Made by a program: the position numbers and the translations under genes
Notes under the pieces: generated by a model
The model's database searches: none
Told to the model about the DNA's origin: nothing
Seen by the model: only the letters and a program-made list of their open reading frames with translations
Shown here: in pieces, positions 1-4,690 of the stretch
Layout of the letters: each line of letters begins with the position of its first letter
Position numbering within the stretch: the stretch's first letter is position 1
Assembly: GCA_947643295.1 (NCBI GenBank)
Contig: CANRVM010000074.1
Span: 1-5,601 of the forward strand
Reading direction: 5' to 3'
From: an uncultured Mycoplasmatota bacterium
GTDB lineage: Bacteria > Bacillota_I > Bacilli_A > RF39 > UBA660
Length of the DNA stretch: 5,601 nucleotides

Positions 1-579
1 AAAGAAATGACTCCAAAAGGAATTGTTTATCTTACTTATATTATTGCTGAAAATGAAGATGGGATGTATATTATTGATCAACATGCTGCAGCAGAACGTA
101 TTAATTATGAAAAAGTACTAAAAGCATTAAAGAAAAAAGTAACAGTTATTGATTTATTAGTTCCTATCAAGATAGAGTTAGCTCCTAATGAATTTTTAAT
201 CATAAAGAATCATTTTAACCTTTTAAAAGAGTATGGTTTTTTGACTGAGGAATTTGGAATGAATACGATTGTAGTAAGAAGTCATCCAAGTTATATCGGA
301 GATTATCAAAATGCTGAGGAATGTATTCGAAAAGTAATTGATATTATAATAGAAAAAGAATCATTTGATTTTGATTTATTTGTTTATAAAATGGCTGCTA
401 CTATGGCTTGCAGGATGTCTATTAAAGCAAATGACTATATTTCTTATGATGACCAGAAGTTTCTTCTTAATGAATTAAGAAAATGTGAAAATCCATTTAC
501 TTGTCCACATGGAAGGCCAACGATTATTACTTACACAAAGTATGATTTAGAAAAGTTATTTAAAAGAAGTATTGATTAG
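1..579 (+). CDS. mutL: DNA mismatch repair protein MutL, C-terminal part (5' end outside window)
   Basis: The reading frame is open from base 1, so this is the last 192 residues of a longer protein; the N-terminal GHKL ATPase domain and linker lie upstream of the window. What is visible is the whole C-terminal dimerisation/endonuclease domain. The DQHAxxExxxxE motif (window residues 26-37, bases 76-111) is the metal-binding nuclease signature of MutL proteins from bacteria that lack MutH. It is completed by the ACR-type cysteine (residue 137) followed by SIKAND, and by CPHGRP (residues 168-173), which together build the zinc site in this family. All key residues are present, so a nicking MutL is expected: recruited by MutS, it nicks the newly made strand during repair. 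The ending DLEKLFKRSID is typical of Firmicutes MutL. The methionine at base 7 is internal, not a start. The gene ends in TAG, 82 bases before the chosen miaA start, a usual Firmicutes neighbour. Confidence 0.96.
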   Translation, partial: KEMTPKGIVYLTYIIAENEDGMYIIDQHAAAERINYEKVLKALKKKVTVIDLLVPIKIELAPNEFLIIKNHFNLLKEYGFLTEEFGMNTIVVRSHPSYIGDYQNAEECIRKVIDIIIEKESFDFDLFVYKMAATMACRMSIKANDYISYDDQKFLLNELRKCENPFTCPHGRPTIITYTKYDLEKLFKRSID

Positions 580-600
580 AATAATGGAATTATTTATAAA
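572..600 (+). promoter_or_regulatory. Possible weak promoter for miaA
   Basis: TTGATT (572-577, 4 of 6 to the -35 consensus) and TATAAA (595-600, 5 of 6 to the -10 consensus) are separated by 17 bases. The -35 box overlaps the mutL stop. It could give miaA its own transcript in addition to read-through from mutL. In AT-rich DNA such matches are frequent, so this is only a candidate. Confidence 0.25.
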
Positions 601-645
601 ATAATTAGAATCTCTTGCAAAAATAGATATGGATTTTATTTTAAT

Positions 646-661
646 AGGAAGGAAAGAGGAA
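646..661 (+). promoter_or_regulatory. Ribosome binding site deciding the miaA start
   Basis: A purine-only stretch starting with AGGAAGG (646-652) lies 9 bases before the ATG at 662. The in-frame ATG at 629 has no Shine-Dalgarno-like sequence before it, and it would add 11 residues ahead of the family's usual N-terminus (a short beta strand leading into the P-loop). The start at 662 is therefore preferred. Confidence 0.7.
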
Positions 662-1540
662 ATGAAAGAAATTATTGTAATTGTTGGTCCAACAGGGATT
701 GGAAAAACAAAGTTAAGCATTATGCTTGCTAAAAAATTAGATGCTGAAATCATTAATGGAGATTCTGTCAGTATTTATAAAGGTCTTGATATTGGAAGTG
801 CAAAACCCACTATAGAAGAAAGAGAAAATATTCCACATCATTTAATGGATGTAAAAAATCCTAATGAAGAATATACTGTTTATGATTATCAAAAGGATGT
901 TAGAAAATTAATAGAGGATATTGATAAACGAGGAAAAAGAATTATTATAGTTGGAGGTACAGGACTTTATATTAAGGCCGCTTTATATAACTATGAATTT
1001 CAGGAAGAGAAAATAAAAAATTCTTATGAAAATCTAACTAATGAAGAAATATATGAAAAGATAAAAAGTATTGATTCTGCGATTGAGATTCATATTAATA
1101 ACCGAAAAAGATTAGTAAGAACACTAAATCGATTAGAAAACAACCCAAAAATGCCTGATAAAAAAGATGAAGTGTTATATCCGATTCGAATAATTGGTCT
1201 CAAAGCGGAAAGAGAAACTCTTTATGAAAGAATTCATCAAAGGGTAGAGAAAATGATGGAAGATGGATTATTAAAAGAAATTGAGAAATTACAACCATAC
1301 TATGAAAAATCTAGAGTATTAAATAGTGCAATTAGTTATAAAGAATTCAGAGGATATTTATTTGGAAATCAATCACTTGAAGAAGTATTAGAACAAATAA
1401 AGAAAGATACTAGGAATTATGCAAAAAGACAATATACTTTTTTTAAGCATCAATTAGATGTAACATGGTTTGAAACGAACTTTAAAGATTTTATGATTAC
1501 CTTTCAAGAGGTATCTTCATTTTTAGAAAAAAATAAGTAG
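662..1540 (+). CDS. miaA: tRNA dimethylallyltransferase (tRNA A37 isopentenyltransferase) MiaA
   Basis: This 292-residue cytoplasmic enzyme transfers a dimethylallyl group from dimethylallyl diphosphate to N6 of A37 in tRNAs that read codons starting with U, the first step toward ms2i6A. Visible motifs in order are the P-loop-like GPTGIGKT (residues 9-16), GDS (33-35) with the Asp expected in the active site, YKGLDIGSAKPT (39-50), IPHHLMD (57-63), VGGTGLYI (97-104) with the catalytic-type Thr100, and near the C-terminus RNYAKRQ with FFKHQ and VTWF (251-270), which form the tRNA/diphosphate-binding end. The protein is slightly shorter than the usual 300-315 residues, with a compact middle segment after residue 113. 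The usual AIGYKE reads AISYKE (223-228). The start at 662 is chosen from its ribosome binding site; the ATG at 629 is the alternative. It follows mutL, a standard Firmicutes order. No hfq follows, unlike in many proteobacteria and some Bacilli. Confidence 0.95.
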   Translation: MKEIIVIVGPTGIGKTKLSIMLAKKLDAEIINGDSVSIYKGLDIGSAKPTIEERENIPHHLMDVKNPNEEYTVYDYQKDVRKLIEDIDKRGKRIIIVGGTGLYIKAALYNYEFQEEKIKNSYENLTNEEIYEKIKSIDSAIEIHINNRKRLVRTLNRLENNPKMPDKKDEVLYPIRIIGLKAERETLYERIHQRVEKMMEDGLLKEIEKLQPYYEKSRVLNSAISYKEFRGYLFGNQSLEEVLEQIKKDTRNYAKRQYTFFKHQLDVTWFETNFKDFMITFQEVSSFLEKNK

Positions 1541-1547
1541 TAAAATA

Positions 1548-1576
1548 TTTATTTTTTTTCATTCTTATGATAAAAT
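1548..1576 (+). promoter_or_regulatory. Possible extended -10 promoter before the small membrane-protein pair
   Basis: TGATAAAAT (1568-1576) fits an extended -10 element (TG, one base, then TAAAAT, 5 of 6). The -35 position 17 bases upstream, TTTATT (1548-1553), is poor. Transcription would start near 1583, giving a leader of only about 15 bases before the TTG start. Low confidence because of the AT-rich background. Confidence 0.3.
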
Positions 1577-1581
1577 AAGTT

Positions 1582-1592
1582 AAGGTAGGTGA
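1582..1592 (+). promoter_or_regulatory. Ribosome binding site pointing to a TTG start at 1598
   Basis: AAGGTAGGTGA matches the 16S anti-Shine-Dalgarno complement (AGGAGGTGA) apart from two positions. Its central AGG (1587-1589) ends 8 bases before the TTG at 1598, an ideal distance. The in-frame GTG at 1589 lies inside this element and so is unlikely to be the start. Confidence 0.65.
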
Positions 1593-1597
1593 AGTAT

Positions 1598-2026
1598 TTG
1601 GAGAAAGAAGCGAAAAAGAGGGTTAACAAAAAGTCTGCATTCATTGGTGCGATACTTCTAATTGTTCTTTTTGTCTTTTATGGTATTTATTTAAAAAATA
1701 ATAAACTCCTAGAAGAAAAAAAAGAATATGAAACTAGTTTTACTTCTGATAAGAGATATGGTACTTTGAAGATTACGAATATACAGAAAACATCAGATCA
1801 TCTTATTGCTGATATATCAAATACTACCAGTATAACCTTTATGGGTGAAGTAGTGGATGTGGTTTTCTTAAGTAGTATGGGAGATGTATTATGTAGAAGT
1901 AGTTACGACATACCAGAAATTGAAGCTCATAAGGAAGCTAGTTTAAATATAGTGATAGAACAAAAGTGTAAAGATGCTTATACCTTTGTTTTAGAGAAAA
2001 AGAAGGAGGATAAAGATGGGCAATAA
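1598..2026 (+). CDS. Uncharacterised single-span membrane protein with a two-cysteine extracytoplasmic domain
   Basis: I do not recognise a named family. From the TTG start the protein has 142 residues. A short basic N-terminus (KEAKKRVNKK) is followed by one hydrophobic span at about residues 14-32, which predicts an N-in anchor with the rest outside the cell. After a charged linker (33-53), the domain from about 54 to 133 alternates hydrophobic and polar residues as a beta-rich domain would (GTLKITNIQ, LIADISN, VVDVVFLSS, ASLNIVI). The pattern resembles FxLYD/Ig-like accessory domains, but that is inference only. The protein has exactly two cysteines, C99 and C124, both on the predicted outer side, so an intramolecular disulfide is possible. 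The C-terminus is a charged tail. Its last 11 bases overlap the next gene, which encodes a membrane-anchored CXXC protein, so the two are probably co-translated. The GTG at 1589 would add three residues. Confidence 0.8.
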   Translation: MEKEAKKRVNKKSAFIGAILLIVLFVFYGIYLKNNKLLEEKKEYETSFTSDKRYGTLKITNIQKTSDHLIADISNTTSITFMGEVVDVVFLSSMGDVLCRSSYDIPEIEAHKEASLNIVIEQKCKDAYTFVLEKKKEDKDGQ

Positions 2027-2492
2027 AAATATGGGAGCTTTAAATAAAAAAGAAATGGATAAGAAAAAAAATATCATTATTATTGTAATAGCAATTGTAC
2101 TACTTATCGCAATTGCAATTGTTATTGTAACTAGAACGAAAAGTGAAAGTGAAGCAAAACAAAAAGTGGACTTTTCAAAGATAATACAAAAAGCAGAAAC
2201 AAAAGTGGTATTTATTGGAAGCAGTGATAAGGAAAAGTGTAAAAACTGTGATAAAATGAAAGATTATTTAGATAGTAAAAAAATTAATTATTTAGTATAT
2301 GATGTGGAAGATTATTCTAATAAAGAATATATTGCAACATTAAAATCAATTGAAATTAATCCACCAGATTTTGGATATCCAGCAGTTATTTATATGAAGG
2401 ATGGAAAACTATATGCTAATGTTATTAATCTATCTGATACAGCTCATTTAGAAGAATTCATTAAGACTTATCATTTAGAAAATGTGAAATAG
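2016..2492 (+). CDS. Membrane-anchored thioredoxin-like protein with a CKNC motif
   Basis: This 158-residue protein has a lysine-rich N-terminus, one very hydrophobic span (about residues 19-39) and a soluble domain predicted to face outward. From about residue 51 the order is that of a thioredoxin fold: an amphipathic helix, strand KVVFIGSS (63-70), CKNC (75-78) at the start of a helix, strand YLVYDVED (92-99), a helix, then YPAVIYMKDGKLY (121-133), where P122 sits where thioredoxins have their cis-proline, and a final helix. C75 and C78 are the only cysteines. The tryptophan usually found before the CXXC is absent and the domain is short, which recalls the thioredoxin-like 'bacteriocin transport accessory' proteins. 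Whether it oxidises, reduces or isomerises disulfides cannot be told from sequence. The ATG has an excellent AAGGAGGA (2003-2010) before it, inside the upstream gene, and overlaps that gene by 11 bases. A strong terminator follows. Confidence 0.82.
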   Translation: MGNKNMGALNKKEMDKKKNIIIIVIAIVLLIAIAIVIVTRTKSESEAKQKVDFSKIIQKAETKVVFIGSSDKEKCKNCDKMKDYLDSKKINYLVYDVEDYSNKEYIATLKSIEINPPDFGYPAVIYMKDGKLYANVINLSDTAHLEEFIKTYHLENVK

Positions 2493-2504
2493 GGAAGCAT
2501 TTGT

Positions 2505-2542
2505 AAAAAAAAGTCAAATTGTTTGATGTTTGACTTTTTTTT
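2505..2542 (+). terminator. Strong intrinsic terminator ending the mutL-side unit
   Basis: There is a perfect 14-bp inverted repeat: A8-GTCAAA (2505-2518) pairs with TTTGAC-T8 (2529-2542) around a 10-base loop. The core GTCAAA/TTTGAC stem followed by eight T is a classic rho-independent terminator on the + strand. The symmetric A8/T8 flanks would let it also work on the - strand. It begins 13 bases after the stop of the thioredoxin-like gene. A smaller competing hairpin, TCAAA-TTG-TTTGA-like, is possible within the stem and loop. Confidence 0.85.
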
Positions 2543-2551
2543 GTGTATAAT
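2523..2551 (+). promoter_or_regulatory. Likely promoter of parE(-parC), overlapping the terminator
   Basis: A consensus TATAAT (2546-2551) lies 17 bases downstream of TTGATG (2523-2528, 4 of 6 to the -35 consensus). The expected transcription start is about 2557-2558, with a leader of roughly 24 bases that contains the parE ribosome binding site. The -35 box is in the loop of the preceding terminator. The better -35 match TTGACT (2530-2535) is only 10 bases from the -10 box and so cannot serve it. Confidence 0.6.
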
Positions 2552-2568
2552 TGATTATGGAAAGTAAT

Positions 2569-2575
2569 GGAGGAG
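2569..2575 (+). promoter_or_regulatory. Ribosome binding site fixing the parE start
   Basis: GGAGGAG ends 5 bases before the ATG at 2581, with 7 bases between GGAGG and the ATG. The longer frame reaching back to a TTG at 2551 would start inside the -10 box of the likely promoter, so it can be discarded. Confidence 0.85.
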
Positions 2576-2580
2576 TTAAC

Positions 2581-4482
2581 ATGGGACAAAAATACGATGA
2601 ATCATCAATTAAGGTTTTAGAAGGATTAGAAGCTGTTAGAAAAAGACCTGGAATGTATATTGGCTCCACAGATAAAAGAGGGTTGCATCATCTTGTTTGG
2701 GAAATTGTTGATAATTCCGTAGATGAAGCGATTAATGGATATGGTGATTATATTAAAATTACGATTCATTCAGATAAAAGTGTTAGTGTGGAAGACCATG
2801 GTCGTGGAGTTCCAACTGGAATGCATGAATCTGGAAAGTCTACTCCTGAGGTTATTTTTACGGTTTTACATGCTGGAGGAAAGTTTGAGTCAAATGGATA
2901 TAAAGTATCTGGAGGGCTTCATGGAGTGGGTTCTAGTGTGGTGAATGCTTTATCAAAATGGATGGAAGTAACGATAAAAAAAGATAAAGAAGAGTACTAT
3001 ATTCGCTTTGAAGATGGGGGAAAGGTAACTACTCCCCTAAAAAAGATTGGGACTACAAACAAAACAGGTACCACAGTTCGTTTTTTGCCTGATGATGAAA
3101 TATTCTCTTCTACTAATTTTTCATTTACTACGATATGTGAAAGGATGCAGGAATCCGCTTTTCTTTTAAAAGGAATCACTATAGAAGTGGTTGATGAAGA
3201 AGATAATAGAACCTCTAAATTTTGTTATGAGAGGGGAATCGAAGAATTTGTAGAAGATTTAAATCATGGAAAAAATACACTTCATAAAGTGTTATCCATT
3301 AATGGTATGAAAGATAAAATAGAAGTCGATATTTCAATGCAATATACAGATACTTATCATGAAAGTATTGTAAGTTTTGTTAATAATGTAAAAACAGTAG
3401 ATGGTGGAAGTCATGAAGTTGGTTTTAAAACAGCGCTCACTAGAGTTTTTAATGATTATGCAAAATCGAATGGCTTTATTAAAGGAAAAGAAAAAGCTTT
3501 AGAAGGTAGTGATGTAAGAGAAGGATTAACGGCTGTTATTAGTTTGAAAATTCCAGAGTCTTTATTGCAATTTGAAGGACAAACCAAAGGAAAGTTAGGA
3601 ACACCTCAAGCAAGAGTGGTAGTAGATTCCATTGTAACAGAACAAATCAAAGTTTATTTAGAAGAAAATAAAGTAGTAGCAACCGAAATTATTAATAAAT
3701 CATTAAAAAGTAAAATAGCAAGAGAGGCTGCAAGACGTGCTCGAGAAGAAGCAAGAAAAGGAAAGACAAAGAATAATAAAGAAAGAAGTCTTTCTGGAAA
3801 ACTTGCTCCTGCTCAAAGTAAAGATAAAACAAAAAAAGAGTTATTTCTAGTCGAGGGAGATTCAGCAGGCGGTTCTGCAAAACAAGGAAGAGACAGAAAA
3901 TATCAAGCTATCCTTCCTCTTAGAGGTAAAGTATTAAATACAGAGAAAACAAAAGAAGAAGACATTTTAAAAAATGAAGAAATCAATACTATGATTTATA
4001 CCATAGGTGCAGGATATGGCTCTAATTTTTCTATTGAAGATTGTGAGTACTCTAAAGTCATTATCATGAGTGATGCAGATGAAGATGGAGGGCATATTCA
4101 GTGTTTGTTATTAACGTTTTTCTATCGTTATATGAAACCATTAATAGAAGACGGACGACTTTTTGTTGCCCTTCCTCCACTATTTAAAATACAAAGCGGT
4201 AAAAGTATTGATTATGCTTATACCATAGAAGAAATGAAAGAAAAGTCTAAGGGTAAAAAATGCGATATCCAAAGATACAAAGGTTTAGGCGAGATGAATG
4301 CGGATCAGTTATGTGATACTACCATGAAACCAGGAACAAGAGCATTAATTAGAGTGAATATTGAAGATGCTCAGCTTGCTGAAAAACGTGTCTCTATTTT
4401 AATGGGAGATGATGTTCCACCTCGTAAAGAATGGATTGATGAAAATGTAGAGTTTACTCTAGAAGACGAGTATGAAATATAA
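2581..4482 (+). CDS. parE: DNA topoisomerase IV subunit B (ParE)
   Basis: This 633-residue protein is the ATPase subunit of topoisomerase IV; with ParC it passes one duplex through another, unlinks replicated chromosomes and removes positive supercoils in the cytoplasm. The GHKL domain shows the general base E41 in EIVDNSVDEA (N45, D48), D72 in DHGRGVP, and the ATP lid GGLHGVGSS (111-119). The transducer domain carries the QTK loop (334-336). The TOPRIM domain has EGDSAGGSA (425-433) and the DxDxD metal triad D498/D500/D502. RYKGLGEMN (565-573) and the VPPRKEWIDENV ending follow. KQGRDR and RGKVLNTEK, in place of the GyrB forms KSGRDR and RGKILNVEK, together with parC downstream, identify ParE rather than GyrB. 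Length is close to the roughly 650 residues of Firmicutes ParE. All catalytic residues are present. Small oddities are DADEDGGHIQ, where Thr-Asp-Gly-Ala is common, and QLCDTTM, where Trp is usual in place of Cys. Confidence 0.97.
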   Translation: MGQKYDESSIKVLEGLEAVRKRPGMYIGSTDKRGLHHLVWEIVDNSVDEAINGYGDYIKITIHSDKSVSVEDHGRGVPTGMHESGKSTPEVIFTVLHAGGKFESNGYKVSGGLHGVGSSVVNALSKWMEVTIKKDKEEYYIRFEDGGKVTTPLKKIGTTNKTGTTVRFLPDDEIFSSTNFSFTTICERMQESAFLLKGITIEVVDEEDNRTSKFCYERGIEEFVEDLNHGKNTLHKVLSINGMKDKIEVDISMQYTDTYHESIVSFVNNVKTVDGGSHEVGFKTALTRVFNDYAKSNGFIKGKEKALEGSDVREGLTAVISLKIPESLLQFEGQTKGKLGTPQARVVVDSIVTEQIKVYLEENKVVATEIINKSLKSKIAREAARRAREEARKGKTKNNKERSLSGKLAPAQSKDKTKKELFLVEGDSAGGSAKQGRDRKYQAILPLRGKVLNTEKTKEEDILKNEEINTMIYTIGAGYGSNFSIEDCEYSKVIIMSDADEDGGHIQCLLLTFFYRYMKPLIEDGRLFVALPPLFKIQSGKSIDYAYTIEEMKEKSKGKKCDIQRYKGLGEMNADQLCDTTMKPGTRALIRVNIEDAQLAEKRVSILMGDDVPPRKEWIDENVEFTLEDEYEI

Positions 4483-4589
4483 AAGTGGTGAGAAATTTTA
4501 AATTGTATGAATTTCAATATGGAAATCTCTATTGATGTAGAGATGACACTAAAGAAATTTATAAATAAAAATGATATCAAAAAGAAGTA

Positions 4590-4688
4590 ACTATCACCAA
4601 TAGTAAGTAATAATCATAGAAGAGATATCGATAAGTAAGGTTAAAACATTCTAGATGAAGAAAGAGTAGAAATAGAAGTTAGGTGATA
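4590..4688 (+). promoter_or_regulatory. Candidate anti-Shine-Dalgarno element in the parC leader
   Basis: TATCACC (4592-4598) is perfectly complementary over 7 bases to GGTGATA (4682-4688), which contains the parC Shine-Dalgarno sequence. The same CACC sits in the loop of a 5-bp hairpin (4590-4604) and can alternatively pair with TGGTGA (4486-4491) just past the parE stop. The complementarity is seen; a regulatory role is inference. Chance pairing is possible, although CACC is uncommon in this AT-rich stretch. Confidence 0.3.
4680..4687 (+). promoter_or_regulatory. Ribosome binding site of parC
   Basis: TAGGTGAT matches the 3' half of the AGGAGGTGAT consensus, with 7 bases between AGG (4681-4683) and the ATG at 4691. 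It supports that start and is the target of the candidate anti-Shine-Dalgarno element upstream. Confidence 0.8.
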
Positions 4689-4690
4689 AT

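Larger units (their letters stand above)
4483..4690 (+). other. parE-parC spacer (208 bases) with several possible RNA hairpins
   Basis: No recognisable gene, terminator or convincing promoter lies here, so parC is probably transcribed by read-through from parE. Seen directly are GAAATT/AATTTC (4492-4497 with 4510-4515), a 7-bp hairpin ATCTCTA-TTGATG-TAGAGAT (4525-4544), a 5-bp hairpin ACTAT-CACCA-ATAGT (4590-4604), and a long-range pairing TGGTGA/TCACCA (4486-4491 with 4594-4599) that would close a domain around the first two hairpins. There is no T-run after any hairpin. One frame (4507-4590) could encode a 27-residue peptide, but it lacks a well-placed ribosome binding site. ParE and parC usually overlap or sit close together, so a spacer of this length is notable. 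Confidence 0.5.

Noticed and set aside
588..606. Perfect 8-bp AT-only hairpin (AATTATTT, loop ATA, AAATAATT) after mutL
   Set aside because: The stem has no G-C pair and no T-run follows, so it would be a very weak terminator; self-complementary AT stretches are expected in this composition.
1526..1560. Inverted repeat of an A-run and a T-run spanning the miaA stop, a possible terminator
   Set aside because: The arms are almost only A/T (GAAAAAAATAA against TTA-T8-C with a one-base length mismatch), with no GC core and no separate U-tract. At most it is a poor terminator.
2080..2130. Repeated GCAATTG units in the thioredoxin-like gene
   Set aside because: They encode the Ile/Ala/Val-rich transmembrane span and are explained by that composition rather than by a repeat element or binding site.
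2551..2580. N-terminal extension of ParE from a TTG at 2551
   Set aside because: The TTG overlaps the last base of the TATAAT box and has no ribosome binding site, while the ATG at 2581 follows GGAGGAG and matches ParE N-termini.
4560..4565. TATAAA in the spacer as a -10 box for a separate parC promoter
   Set aside because: No -35-like sequence lies 16-18 bases upstream; the nearest TTGATG is 22 bases away and is the loop of a hairpin.
4371..4580. 69-codon frame on the - strand across the parE end and spacer
   Set aside because: It is mostly antisense to well-conserved parE sequence, its product is low-complexity and Ser/Ile/Phe rich, and it lacks a ribosome binding site. It is a shadow of parE.
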